From: Phoma sp. XZ068
Taxonomy: Eukaryota; Ascomycota; Dothideomycetes; Pleosporales; Didymellaceae
DNA: 64,000 bases
NCBI GenBank assembly: GCA_004835665.1
Contig: RBKR01000026.1
Span: 558,001 to 622,000 of the forward strand
Direction: 5' to 3'
Shown: positions 46,036 through 58,381 of the stretch, piece by piece
How positions within the stretch are numbered: position 1 is the stretch's first letter
How the letters are laid out: each line of letters begins with the position of its first letter
Notes under the pieces: generated by a model
Database searches by the model: none
Told to the model about the DNA's origin: nothing
The model's input: the letters and a program-made list of their open reading frames with translations, nothing else
Made by a program: the position numbers and the translations under genes

Positions 46036-47105
46036 GGCGTGGGAGTGCTGATGCGAAGATGCACGAGAGGAAGCATGGAAGGCAGCCGAATATATACAGC
46101 GCGGTGCGCAGAATGACGAGGGCCACAGCTACATGATAGCAGGGGTTTTCATAGCACAAGGCGAGCCATTATGCTTAGGGAAGGTGGATGGGTGCAACGA
46201 ACGATGACCAAGCTCGAACGAGAAGGCGCCCTGGAGATCGGCGGAATTGAGATGCGGGACCGTTACCGGCACAAAAACTCGATCTTGCCTACGATAGCAG
46301 AGACTGTGCAGTATCGTTCGAAAAAGACGTCTGGTGATGAAATTATCAGGAGGACTGGCGTAACGGATGGGTGGTTCTCATCATCATCAGAGCAGTACTG
46401 TTCCTTTGCGGAGAAGGCTTGCATTTGTGAGGGGGTTGGTTCCTCTGCACGTCCCGGCCAATCGGCTCGCGGTCAGTAGCTTGGCATGTACAAATCTACT
46501 GCGTGCTCTAACCCAGTCACAGCATTTTCGTGATGATGCACGCTCCGATCCTGGTCTCTGCCTTGTTCGTATAACCGCATTGCGTGACACTGCGCGAGGT
46601 CTGCCAGATCGGTCCCCGCGTACCTTGGCCCTCTATGATCACTGCTGTGTGCGCTGCGTTCTACCATGACACAGCTCTACAATGTCTGGAGATAGACACG
46701 GCTTCTTGTCGCGCCAAATCGACGTGCGCGTGTCTCAAATTCAAATGTTTCATCTCAAGTAGAGTCGTGGAAGCTCGCGGAACCAAGGGGTCCGGCTGCA
46801 GCGGCAATGATGCTCAAAAGGACCGGTCTCACACATGCATAGCAGGGGAACGAAGATGTGCTGGGTACCTATCAGCAGACGTTAATGCTTTGTTTGGGGT
46901 GTACTCACAAGTCAAGTGCAAAAGCCCGACTTATCCTGGGCAAGGACAAGCCGGGAAGCTCAATTCCAGACCAACGCCTGTTAGACACTATTGCCCGCTG
47001 ATTGCTTTTGGCGTGTTGTTTTCCCGATGATCCCGCTGATGCAAGTCAACCACTCGTGTGCGCCCTATACGGCGCTGCTGGCCTGCTGTATGACTCCTCC
47101 CTCAT
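46036..47105. other. Intergenic between S28 peptidase and Y14 genes
   Basis: Holds the promoter of the peptidase gene. Several frames of about 100 codons exist (46,171-46,479; 46,584-47,030) but show no domain or splice support. Confidence 0.45.
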
Positions 47106-47631
47106 CTAGTCCTCCATGTCCTCGCCATCACGACCAGGACTCCTGCTCCTCGCTCGCCCTGCACCACGTCCGCCTTGGCGCTTGTCATGGTCGCGAGCAC
47201 GCCCTTTGCCTGCTGGAGGAGGTCGTACGAATGCAAAGTCGACAGTGACTTTTTGCTCGAGGAGTTCTTCGCCGTTTGCGCCCTTGATTGCGGCGTTCGC
47301 TTCCTCAAGGGTAGGGTATTCGATGAGGATGTAGCCCTGCGCGATATAAGTACACGGGTTTGCACGCAAAGAGTGGAGCTTCTACCTTTACGTATCCAGT
47401 GCGGCGGTCAAGGTTCATGTGCAGGTTCTTGATGGTGCCAAATTCGCCAAACATGTCCTGCAGATCCTCCTCGGTAGCCTCCTCGTGCACATTGGTGACA
47501 ATGATGATCCACCCCTCGATGGACCGGACAGCTGTTGCGCCAGCCGCGGTGCGCGCATCGCTGGCCTTGGGCTCGGTCGCGCTGGTCTCGGGCTGCTCGA
47601 CCTGGTCGACCTCCATCTCTGTGTCGGCCAT
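47106..47631 (-). CDS. Exon junction complex RNA-binding protein Y14/RBM8A (158 aa)
   Basis: Y14 pairs with Mago in the exon junction complex deposited on spliced mRNA. Exons 47,386-47,631 and 47,106-47,336 give 159 codons; the 49-bp intron (GTAGAA...GCGCAG) splits the RRM after DRRTGYVK. The single RRM covers about 40-120, with the Y14 signature EGWIIIVTNVHEEATEEDLQ, GEFGTIKNLHMNLDRRTG and GYILIEYPTLEEANAAI. The C-terminus is an RGG/RS-like tail (GRARSRSPGRDGEDMED). The N-terminus is acidic, as in other Y14 proteins. Length is close to human RBM8A (174). Presence of Y14 fits the intron-rich genes of the window. Confidence 0.92.
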
Positions 47632-48276
47632 GATTGCAGGCTGCGTTGAAGTTAGGCGATTGCAGGCTGCGTGTTCAGGCGGGCGGGCGTGTTCGGCCAG
47701 GCGACTGCGGAGGACTCGGTGGTGGTGAGCTTTGGGTTGTCCAAGGTGGGTCGCAACAGGTCGTGATGGGCAGGGCCACGGTCAAGCTTCGCATAGCGCG
47801 TGCGGCTCTCGCGCTAGCGTCTCGGTGGACGCTCTTCCATGCAGCGCCCCTCCAACTTTCCTAGAGCTCAACAGCGCCAGGCGAGCCGTTTCACTCTGAC
47901 ATCACAACGCGCAATCCGCTTAGCAGAACGATGGCGCTGTTGCTATCCTCTCTGCCCTTGCTGCCTTTCGGCACCGAGCAATCGCTCCTTCTTCTTGCCC
48001 AACGTCAATAGATCTGAAGTAGAACCCACACTAAACTGGACCTGTCTACCCCACCCGACGTCACTCTTTCGCTCACATTTAATTGTACTATATCAAAGCT
48101 GGCTGACAGCTCCCTTCGGCCATGCTCCACTTCCTCGACAAACTGGTTCACTACCAAGATCCTACTCTCCCTGCCTTCTCGAACCTCGCATACCTTTTCG
48201 TCCTTATCCTGTTGTCTGCTTTTCTGATATCCCACCGTTCACGGCAGCTCCAAGTCTGAGACTCCACTTTGACATC
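47632..48276. promoter_or_regulatory. Divergent Y14 / 6-phosphogluconate dehydrogenase promoter region
   Basis: 645-bp head-to-head spacer. A short direct repeat GATTGCAGGCTGCGT occurs at about 47,632 and 47,657, just upstream of Y14. No gene seen. Confidence 0.45.
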
Positions 48277-49992
48277 ATGTCGGAATTCACATCAGTCTGT
48301 AGATTCACGCAGTCAGCAGAGCGCAGAACGGCTAACAGTAGCAGATTGCCATGATTGGATGTGGGAGTATGGGCGGAGGCATGGCTCTCTTGTTCGCCGA
48401 AGATGGAGTTCACGTGAACGTCTCCGACCCATCCGAAGACGCCATGGATGTGGTCATTGAAAAGGCTGAAAAAGCTGGATACAATGGAATGGTCAAGAAG
48501 CACAAAGGTAGGGATTATTTCCAACTTCAGCCCATTTTAAATCGGCGCTCATGCACAACGAAGAGTACGACTCGCTCTGCAAGTCGCTTTCGGAACCACG
48601 CCTCCTTGTATTCTCTCTGCCACATGGCGGTGTTGGTGACCAGGTCCTTGAAGGCCTAATGCCAAAGCTGTCCAAGGGAGACATCATCCTCGATTGTGGT
48701 AACGAACATTTCGCGAACACCGAGCGCCGACAGGGCAAGTGCAAAGATACAGGAATCCGCTATATTGGCTGCGGTGTGAGCGGTGGCTACCAAGCAGCTC
48801 GTGCAGGACCGTCAATGTGCCCAGGTGGTGACGAATCTGCTTTGAAAGAAGTTATGCCGCTCCTCCAGAAGGTGGCAGCAAAGGACAAGGACGGCAAGCC
48901 ATGCGTCGGATTCATTGGAAAGGGTGGTGCTGGCCATTACGTCAAGATGGTACATAACGGCATTGAGCACGGCATGATGAGCGCCATTTGCGAAGCCTGG
49001 GGCATTATGCGAAAGCTGGGCCTCGGTTATGAGGAGATTGGTGATGTGTTCAAAGATTGGAACTCGTCTGGCGAATTGGTAAGACTTTTTAGAGTTCAAC
49101 TCCAAACAAGCATTAACACGGCGGACAGCAAGGCACATTCCTTGTCTCGATAGGCGCCGACCTCTCACACAAGCGCGAACCAAGCCATAGTTCAAATCCG
49201 GACCCAGAGCAGCACCCACTAATCATCTCTGAAGTCCTTGACAAGGTCGTCCAGGACTTGACTGGTGAGGAAGGAACCGGAATATGGTCCAACACCGAGG
49301 CAATCGAACTACATGTACCCGCTTTCACCCTGAATGTCGCCCACGCGCTGCGCCTGGCATCAGCTTACCGTGGCGACCGCGAACGCGCGAACAAGACCTT
49401 TGACGGTGGCTTCCCGGCCATTGAGTTGGAAAACATCAAAGACAAGAAATCATTCCTCGAAGACCTTCGTAAAGCGACATATGCAGCTTGTCTAGCCAGT
49501 TACATCCAGGGCATGAACATCATCGCATGTGCGGACTCAGAACACAAGTGGGCTATCGACTACTCGCAAGTCTGGCAGATCTGGCGCGCCGGCTGCATCA
49601 TCCAGGCTGACTACATCTCCAACAACATCCTCGCACCTGTGCTCAAAAGTAACCCATCAGCAGATGACCTGAACCTTAACTTCTCCTCAGTTGTCGCCAA
49701 GGACGTCAAGGCCTCATTTCCTGCTCTGCGACGCATCGTCGCCAAGTCAGTCGAGACAGACCAAGTAGTCCCTGCCTTGAGTGCTAGTCTTGAGTACTTC
49801 AAGATCATCACTAGTACAGATCTACCGACTAGTTTCTATGAGGCTGAGCTGGATTACTTCGGCAGCCATATGTTCGACAAGAAAGACGACCAGGATCCCC
49901 AGGTCAAGAAACCAATGGAAGGAAAGCACCACTTCGAGTGGAAACCGGCGACAAGCCAAAAAGCAACTTACGGCAAGCTTCGTGGTGTATAA
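48277..49992 (+). CDS. 6-phosphogluconate dehydrogenase, decarboxylating (519 aa)
   Basis: Oxidises 6-phosphogluconate to ribulose 5-phosphate with NADP+ in the pentose phosphate pathway. Exons 48,277-48,294, 48,345-48,507, 48,564-49,078 and 49,129-49,992 give 520 codons. The first exon is only 18 bp (MSEFTS). Intron 2 uses the AAG acceptor at 48,563, giving KKHKEYDSLCKSL; a nearer CAG would leave a 23-bp intron. NADP motif IGCGSMGGGMA (10-20); substrate-binding CGVSGGYQAARAGPSMCPGG and the catalytic KGGAGHYVKMVHNGIEHGMM, with Lys and His/Asn as expected. The C-terminal helical domain (WRAGCIIQADYI) is complete. Some blocks (SMCPGGDESAL, GNEHFANTERRQG) resemble the variant fungal form, so this may be a paralogue of a main gnd gene. 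Confidence 0.9.
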
Positions 49993-51587
49993 CTATCCAG
50001 TGAGAAGATGATGTCTCGTTGGCCGGAGACTGTATGTCTGCAAGAAGATGTTATGACTGAGTAAATTACAATCAATCTAGTTAGTAAGCTAGCCAAACGA
50101 TAGGCATGCTTGACTTCTTTCCAACCTGAGAACCGTCAACCAGACTATCGTCCCATATTCTCCCACTCCACTTCTTTCTGATCAACATGTTTTGAAGTCA
50201 ATCGTCTCTGCACGGCTTGATAATCGCAAATACGGTTGATATCCCCTCTTCGTCGCTGTATTGAGTTACACCTGTAGATTCAGCTCCAGGAAGGCTGTGC
50301 CGCATCACGGTCTCAGTTCCGCCTCATTTGACGTAACCCAGAAGAGACGATCTGGGGTTTTGGAACGCAGTCCACCATTCATTCGCTCCTACATCATGTC
50401 ACGGCACTTGTGGGAAGCCTTGCGCGACAACACAAGAGGGACTCGTTACTCTCCATTTACTCAGCACACACCACGAGACCACCCTCGACCCTCGTAGCTG
50501 ATCCGACAACGGCGCAATATCACCGAACCGTCCCCTGTTATGTGCCTCCAAACTCACCCCAGCCACATCTTGGGTGGCAACAGTTCCCACAGCAGGTGCT
50601 AATCGTGTGACTCTGAGGCAAAGGCAACAGAAGACCTCTTGAGATCCGATTGGCACTGTACATAGATTACAGGACCCCGCAGCTAGGTTTCCAAAACACT
50701 CTACAGCTTGCCGTTCATAGATAGACTAGATGGCTAGATAAAGTTGCCGCTCCGCTCTACGATGCGCTAGTGGAGAGTGGATTGACAGAGCACGTTCGAG
50801 ACGCTTACAACGTCGCTTTGGGCCGCTACTCCCATTGCGACTTGTTACTCTTGCATGTCCACTATTACATTCTTGGGGCGACGATAATCAGAATCGCTTC
50901 AGGATCAGCCGTCCTGCATGATATAGAGATCTAGAAGGAACATTACGGAATAGCACTGTGCCACGGCTATGAGATCTCTCTACCTTTTACCTTTTCACTT
51001 CTAGGTGGACAATCATGGTGGCGATTATTTACATCCAGGCCACTGCCACGGCAAGGGAAACGAACAATGGTGCAGTACAAGATGGTAGGGATAGGGGGAG
51101 ACCTGAGGTATGCTTCAGCAGTTAACTGAAACGCCTTCAAGACTACTCGTTCTACCTGACAGCGATACGTCAACCTGCTTCCTGCCATCCAATTTTCCTT
51201 TGTATCCGGATTTCTTGGGAAGCTATGATGGCCACTCTAGTTCTCGCTCACCAATGGCGATCTAGCGCTTACCATATATGGCAGCATCTCCCTGATGATG
51301 GGCTTTCATGCAGTCTCGTCATTACTACCCGTAGACCCGGTGGACAAGAACCACGCGGGCTCATTTGGGGAGTGATTATCCTCGGCTCCCTCGTGTACTT
51401 GTGCATCTTAGAAGAGAACGTGTTCCAGGTCCCAGTTGCAGACAGAAACACGAGGTTAATTAGGGAGAGTTACTTAGGTTATAGTTGAGTTATAGACGAA
51501 TCAAGCATAAATCACGCCACCGAACTTTGGTCGAAGAATTGAAAGATTTTGAGGCAAAGATGTCACGACCTTGGAACACTTACTGAC
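49993..51587. other. Gene-poor stretch
   Basis: Short unconnected frames only (longest 95 codons or less). No repeats or RNA genes recognised. Confidence 0.45.
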
Positions 51588-52182
51588 CTACTCACATACA
51601 ATCTCCAACCCGCCATACGATTGCACTGGGGACAATGAACAGCCAGCTGTGTTACCAACCGCCACGCTATCAAATAGAAAGCCGTGGTATTGATTTTGCA
51701 GCGTAACGCCACAGCCCTGCTGGGTGAAGATCTGGATGAAGCAACCCGCAGTTCCAGTCTTTGGGTTAGCTGTGATGGACGCAGTTAAAGCGCCTCCAAA
51801 TGGCTGGAAGGATGAGCACGCTACTCGTCGAGTCGGCATCTGTGGACAGAACGCACAATGTTGACGATAACGCACTGGGTCTCAACACCATTCACTACTT
51901 TCGGGGTTCCAGCAGTGCCATCTTTTGGTGGGGCCCACCTACATAGCGTCAGGGTGCACTTCCGAGAAGCGAGCACCGCATGATGACTGATCGACTGCTT
52001 TGCATGTGTAAGGTCCAGAGTATATTGTGACTTGTGCGGAGGCAGGGCCACCTGTGGGCCTGCCGGAAGGCACTGCAAATGCAGTACCGACGAGGGTAGC
52101 AGTAGTACAGACAAGCTGCAAACTTATCAGGCTTACTGCGCAGTACCAACCAGACTGGTTAGATTACCTTTAAAAGCTGCAT
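51588..52182 (-). CDS. Small cysteine-containing secreted protein, middle exons unresolved
   Basis: A 15-bp first exon (52,168-52,182, MQLLK) splices over a 52-bp intron (GTAATC...TTTGCAG) onto 52,115 downward, giving a signal peptide MQLLKLVCTTATLVGTAFA and a mature start VPSGRPTGGPASAQVTIYSG with Cys at YTC and SSC. The last exon is probably 51,588-51,839 (after GTCCACAG): VACSSFQPFGGALTASI, TAGCFIQIFTQQGCGVTL, AGCSLSPVQSYGGLEIVC. I could not join the two with confidence. A donor at GAA|GTGCAC or a short internal exon in a third frame (PPKDGTAGTPKVV) are alternatives, and a frameshift is possible. No known family recognised. Cys content and signal peptide make it an effector-like candidate. 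Confidence 0.5.
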
Positions 52183-52428
52183 TTTCGAATACTTCTCGAA
52201 GTGCTTGGGAAGGTTGAGTGCTTTGCAGGAACACGAAGAAGAAGAAGAAGAAGAAGGGCAAGATTGTCCAAAGGCGATAATGATCAACCACGATCGAGCT
52301 CTAGAATTTTGTCAAGCTGAATTATGTAAGGGCTGGTTTGGGCTTTGAAGCCTACACGGCTGAAAGCCTACTACAGACGCCCAGACTTGTCTACCTCGCA
52401 CATGGCGATAATGATGGCGTAGTCAGCC
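52183..52428. other. Spacer with GAA microsatellite
   Basis: GAA repeated about seven times at 52,235-52,256, upstream of the secreted-protein gene; nothing else seen. Confidence 0.6.
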
Positions 52429-52764
52429 TTGCATGGTGCTTCAGACGCTATCTCAGCCATATTCGATAGTCGATCTCAGGCCTTGGCGAGCATGGCTTGC
52501 ATCTTTAGCGTTCGCTCTGGCCAAGAAGCGGGTATCATCAGTGTCGTAGTGCTTGAATATCTGGTTAGATATCCCGCGGACCAGCTAGGCCATGTACGAT
52601 TGACAGATCCAGCGTCCAAGTTTGAGCTACGGATGTCAGTCAGGTCGCATTCGAGTCCTTATGTCTCCAATGTGGCGCTACAGTTGATGCTCATGTGCGG
52701 GCTCAAGGGTGTATTGATGGTATTCAACATGCTGGCAGAAGACAACTACAAAGGCAGAAGATAG
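52429..52764 (+). CDS. Hypothetical ORF (111 aa), doubtful
   Basis: Open frame with protein-like composition (VVVLEYLVRYPADQLGHV, DPASKFELRMSV, NVALQLMLMCGLKGVLM). No family recognised. The frame is also open upstream of the first codon for about 10 codons to a TAG, and ends at TAG. It may be a fragment of a decayed gene, as the following 1.8 kb holds no continuation. Confidence 0.25.
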   Translation: MHGASDAISAIFDSRSQALASMACIFSVRSGQEAGIISVVVLEYLVRYPADQLGHVRLTDPASKFELRMSVRSHSSPYVSNVALQLMLMCGLKGVLMVFNMLAEDNYKGRR

Positions 52765-54585
52765 TGTTCTCTGTGTACAAACGACGAACACGCCAGGGAG
52801 AAGTGAGAGCGTCGAACAACATACACGTTCAAGCATCGTCTAGCCCGGAACCATCTGGTACCCGAAGAAGAAGCTTTCGCTTACTTGTGTCCTCGAGTGT
52901 TCGGATGCCATGCGAGAGATGCGCTGCCCGACGCCCTGGCACTGGAGAACTTCCTGCCTAAGAAGGTTTGGAAGCGACAGATGCGAGAGTGCCGAGGGCG
53001 TGCCGAAATCGAATTGGGAAACACGACCAACCCAAAATCCGCTTACGGCGGTTCAAGCTTCGCGTAGGACCTATCTTGGGCAGGTGTCTGCATGCTACGA
53101 AGGGTCTTGCGTTCTTAGCGAAGCTTATGTACACACGGTCCAGCTGTGTGTAGTCTGTGGGAAATAGCGGAGATGTGTTGAAAGCTCGTGTTCTGGTCTC
53201 GCTACCCCGCTGGTCTAGTGGGCGTCTAGCAGTATGGTGTACCGGTACAAGCTTTCCAAGCCCAGACAAGGCTGCGATTTAGCGAAGGCTGACATCTTGG
53301 CATGCTTGGCGGGCTGATCTTCCGCAATCGAGGCCTTGTTACGGACGTCGCCTCCTTCGGTATCGCCTTATTCAGCTATGCGACGTTCGCTAACCGTACA
53401 CTTACGGAAGCGGGAACAAGTTTCGTGGGACCCAGGATAACTCAGCTAGCCATCCAGCATGCCGCTCTTGCCTACCTAGGTATGCCAACGCACGGCTGGG
53501 AGACCTAGTGAACGTGGAGCATGGAGTAGAGGTGAGCATTCAGATGTGTTGCACACTCCCGTAAACCTCGCACAATATACAGTATTACTCCCCGATGTGT
53601 CAGCATTTAAGAGTGCGATATTGTTTTGGCCTACGACTTGTGCATTTGTGCAATCCGTGTCCATACTAAAAATCTAACGATAGCAGGTTACTGGCCTCGG
53701 TTGATGCCTTTTGAGCAGGTCATCACACCTTCGAAAGTAGCGATTGGTCGCATCATCCTGCCATATACTCACCACTCGCCTTCTTAGCTGCCCGCCACGC
53801 GACTATATTGCCAAGGGTTTTTACCGACTAAGACTTCGTACAAACAAAGAGCGGGAGTAGGCGACAGCAGTTGAACTTCAGCCGCATGCCAAGATCATGG
53901 CCTTTATGGATGACCAGTCGAGGCTCGTAGTGGTTGCCATACACCAAGCATCCTTGGACATAGCTTATTCCAGTCCAAGTCCACATGGTTCTCGAGGCGA
54001 TGCATTAGCGAACATACGATAGTCCATATTCGCCTTTCTAACCGATGATATCGATATGGCCTAACTTGTCAAAACAGCCACATGTGGATAGCCGGCCACG
54101 TTGCCAGCTACCTATGGGACTTAGCTGATTACCATACAACTCGCCTAGAACTTGCAGGTCCACTCCTAGGTCCCCGAAGTATAACGATTGAGTACCACAC
54201 GTGACCAAAGTCCAGCCCTCACACACAACACAAGGCATTCAGTACGATGTGGCTTGCAGCCTCTGGCGGTTACCCCTCCTTCTATCAAACCCACTTCAGC
54301 ATCTACACGCGGCTATCATTTGGTCCAGATCTGGGAAACACGATAGGGTTCCGCGGAAGATGGTTCTCCACAAGTTCATGGCGCTGTCACAAGCGCTCAG
54401 AGGTGTGTTTTTCAAGAACATAAAAGATCGAGTGTCTGCACACAACAGAGCACAATCCAAGCACAACGTGGCCTACCTCTCGAGAGTCGATTATACTCAG
54501 TATATTTAGATTCATACGACTTCCCTGCCTGGCTGTCAGGGCCTTGATCAATATCTTCCCCACCAGCCGCATACTTTGTGTCACA
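52765..54585. other. Gene-poor stretch upstream of the multicopper oxidase
   Basis: No gene or repeat recognised. The last 100 bases serve as promoter and leader of the oxidase gene (an AT-rich TATACTCAGTATATTTAG at about 54,493-54,510). Confidence 0.4.
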
Positions 54586-56677
54586 ATGTCAAGTCAACTT
54601 GGTCGATCCGTCCTCCTTGCTCTACTCTGGGCAAATAACGCTCTCGCCCAGGGTGGTTCATTGCCCTGGCTTTCTCCTCGGTACCCATTGTTCACTCAAC
54701 CCCTTGCTTTTGGAGACGAGATTAAGCCAAAACTGTGAGTTCACCTATGAGTTTCCACCCAACATAGCGGACACTTCTAATGTGTGCATAGCACTGTACC
54801 AAACTCTGATGGCAAAAGTTCCGTTGAGTACTACGAGGTTATAATCAACCCAGTCGATGTACAGATATACCCCAACCTAGGACCGACCCACCTTGTTGGT
54901 TACAACACGAAGGTACCTGGACCGACCTTCCGGATGAGACAAGGAACCGAAGCTGTTGTTCGGTTCATAAACAATGGTAAGCTCGTCCCGGTTGATTTTT
55001 CTTCCATACTCACATACCTCTAGCCACTCTCGCAAACAGCGTTCATCTGCACGGTTCATACAGTCGAGCCCCGTTCGATGGGTGGGCGGACGACGTCACA
55101 CAACCAGGCCAGTACAAGGACTACTACTATCCAAACCGACAGAATGCACGAACACTCTGGTATCACGACCACGCCGTCGACCACACTGCAGAGAATGCCT
55201 ACTTTGGTCAAGCTGGTTTTTATATCTTGTCTGACCCCCAAGAAGATGCTCTTGGGCTCCCGTCTGGAGATTACGATCTGCCGCTAGCTCTTGCTGCCAA
55301 ACGATACAACTCCGACGGCACTCTTTGGGACCCAGAAGCCAATGGCGAAACTGTCAGCGTATTTGGAGATGTCATTCACGTCAATGGCGTTCCATGGCCC
55401 TTCCACAAAGTTGAGCCTCGCCAGTACCGTCTGCGCTTCCTCAACACTGGTATCAGCCGGTCTTACCAGCTGTATTTCGAGTCCAGCGATGCAGTAGGCA
55501 AGCAGATTCCTTTCACCGTCTTTGCTTCCGACGCTGGTTTGACCCTACACCCGGTACAAACAAATGACCTTTTCATCTCGGTTGCTGAGAGATGGGAGGT
55601 TCTCTTCGACTTTTCTGCCTATGCAGGGAAGAACGTCACTATTCGCAACAGCCGCAAGGTTGCTGCTGACGAGGACTACAACTCTACCGATCAAGTAATG
55701 CGTCAGTACCCACACTCTGGAGTTTCGAAGCAGGATAGACATAGCTAACGTTGCACAGGCTTTGTTGTAGGTACTAGCGGCGGCAACGTCAAAGCCGTAA
55801 CCCTTCCCCAAAATCTGCGAGACGTTCCTTTCCCACCAGCCCATGCTCCAACCGAGTATAATTTCAAGTTCGAGCGTTCCAACGGCAAATGGGAAGTCAA
55901 CGGTATCACATGGTCCCAGGTCGACCAACGCATTCTCGCTAAACCTGAACGTGGTGCAGTCCAGAAGTGGTCGCTCACCAATTCTGGTGGTGGATGGTCT
56001 CACCCAATTCATATTCACTTGGTTGATCTGCAGATCACCTCTCGCACGGGTGGCAGAGGCGCTCTGATGTCGTACGAGAAAGTGGCCCTGAAGGATGTCA
56101 TGTGGTTGGATGTGAATGAACAGATCGAAGTCGTCGCTCGATATGCGCCTTGGGATGGAGTCTACATGTTCCAGTAAGTCTCCCACTCACCATACTACCC
56201 CTTACATAGCTCCAAGACTAACCCTTCTAAAGCTGCCACAACCTGATTCATGAAGACCACGAGATGCTAGCCGCATTCAACGTCACCGCTCTGGCTGACT
56301 TCGGATACCCTGAAACAACTCACTTCATCGATCCCATGGAGCCGCGGTACCGCGCCGTTGACTACTCTGCCTCGGACTACAAGAGCCGCAGCGGGCCGTT
56401 CAGTGATGACGCAATCAAAGCCAAGCTGGATTTTTTCATCAAGCTGGACGCTTACAACAAGGTTGACGAGGTCGAGATTGCACTTGCAAAATACTGGTCT
56501 ACACACACTGGCGGAGCTGCAGCATCTGCGGCGCCTTCGAAGGGGCCGGCTGCGTCGGTCTCTGCTACACGGACTGCGTCGGCGGATGATAAGAAGGGTT
56601 CGCCCGCTCCGACAACATTCAAGACTTCTACTTCATCGGTAGACAACAAGAAGGGCAAGGCGACTACAAAGGCATAG
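54586..56677 (+). CDS. Multicopper oxidase, bilirubin-oxidase/CotA-like, secreted (623 aa)
   Basis: Copper enzyme that oxidises phenols or tetrapyrroles and reduces O2 to water. Exons 54,586-54,734, 54,792-54,976, 55,024-55,701, 55,759-56,173 and 56,233-56,677 give 624 codons; every junction restores a conserved block. Signal peptide MSSQLGRSVLLALLWANNALA. The four copper motifs are intact: HLHGS (about 118), WYHDHA (about 160), HPIHIHL (about 419) and HCHNLIHEDHEM (about 476, split by intron 4), with Met as axial ligand of type-1 copper. Spacing and the NLIHEDHEM form resemble bilirubin oxidase and L2-type phenol oxidases rather than classic laccases. The last 50 or so residues are Ala/Ser/Thr/Lys-rich low complexity. 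Possible roles are pigment or phenolic chemistry at the cell surface (inference). Confidence 0.88.
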
Positions 56678-58381
56678 TAATGTATAGTGTGCTCCTGGTG
56701 AGCTTTTTGCTGCGTTTTTGGCGATCGGAGGTTATTTGGATTTAGCAAATTCATTCACTTCATTACCTTCATCAGCTCCTCATGGTCTGCACTTTTCTAT
56801 GCAAATTCAATGACGTTTGAGCTTAATAATCATCACCCTTCCCTGCTGAAACTCTCAGACTAGAGCAGTGAGATTTACGATGCACGGATGGGTATGGGTG
56901 TCATAGGAGGCATGGCCTAGGAAGTTGTATTGATCTATCAGCCAGGATCACTGGATTCCGTTTGTTGGTATTGTGTTCGAAACCTCACTTTCGTTCCAAT
57001 TCACGTCCTTTACCTCGTCGCTTTTGGTGACATGTCACCATTTGTTATAGTGGTACTCTATTTTGGGTCGCCTATGATTGTCCTTCAGCCTCCCGCCTAA
57101 AACAGGTTACCTCAGGTCTAGACTCTCGCATTACTATTGGCTTTCAGTATTCTAGTAGCCAGTAGATTTGCAACCTAACCGCTTTGACAAACATCCCGAG
57201 CCTGTTTACAATGAAACAGGTACCCTGGAAGTAGTCGAGCGCTCGTATAGGGACTGTATTTTGTCAGCTAACACGTTTCAAATATGCATCAGGCTAACAT
57301 TAAGTCGGTTGTAGAATCTTTTTACAGGCATACAACAGCCTCATTTTACGGTAATATCGCGTCACAGTCATATACTTTTCGAAATTGCTACAGCAGACCT
57401 ATTGAGCGCATCCGGCTCCTGGACAGATCTGCGTCTTGTTCGCCCGCGCTGTTCCTAGCTCAAGTTATTGGCTTTTATAGCATAGATTCGATTACTGAAA
57501 ATGAACGTAAATATTTTCGATGGTAAAATAGAACATTGGTGTTCGGTAAGTACGACCGCCTCCGCGGATCATTGTCGCGGTGGTCACTGAACGTCAGTGG
57601 GGGGCAGGTGGTCTGTGAGGCTGCTTTTGCTTAATAACTTTACACCCTTATCGATTCTCCAGTACTAGAAGGATCTAAGCTTGACGGGGCGGATGTTGTG
57701 GGAACAGAGGACGGCGATAGGTTAAAATCACCATATCTGACGCTTTGGGTGTGGGCGTGTGGTAGTCTACATCGGGACTCCAGATCACTCCATTGATCGG
57801 TGGCCTTGGGTTTTGCTTGACAAGCAGGCAATTTGATTCGGACTATGTATGTCAGCCGGGTACAGGCAGTACTCTCCGCAAACCAATCGAAAACTGGCTC
57901 CTGACCAATATATTGCAGGAAACACTGTCGTTTTGAGTACGTGAAATACTTCTGGCTACTATCGATAAACACTCAAAGCTTGATATCCCTATCGTGCTCA
58001 TCCTGGTAATAAACAGGAATGACCGGAAGCACGGTAATGCTCCTTCTTTCAAACCGAATCTATTTACATCAACTTGCCTGGATTACTGCGGGATAGCTTT
58101 GTTGTCCTTGGAGTATTCTATGGATGACTGCATTCCTTGATCCCATAAAACAAGTACCATGAGTGCCGAAATACCGTCAGAGAAGTGGAAAGATGGAGGT
58201 GTGTCACACACGTGAATCGAGCCGCGTCGATGTAAGCCCCCCAGCAATGAAGCGATTCTTTAGGTCTAGGTGGACACAACAACGAGCGACTGTGCGATGC
58301 AATCGATGGTGTGAATGCTCTACTGTATACCAAAACCCAATAAACGCCTATAATGCTACGCTATCAAAACATGTCTTCTAT
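56678..58381. other. Intergenic between the oxidase and alkaline phosphatase genes (tail to tail)
   Basis: Frames of up to 110 codons (57,640-57,972, minus) have no domain or splice support. No repeats recognised. Confidence 0.45.

Noticed and set aside
46171..46479. 102-codon plus-strand frame upstream of the S28 peptidase
   Set aside because: No domain and no homologue recognised; overlaps the likely promoter of the peptidase.
57640..57972. 110-codon minus-strand frame between the oxidase and phosphatase genes
   Set aside because: No recognisable family or supporting exon; insufficient evidence.
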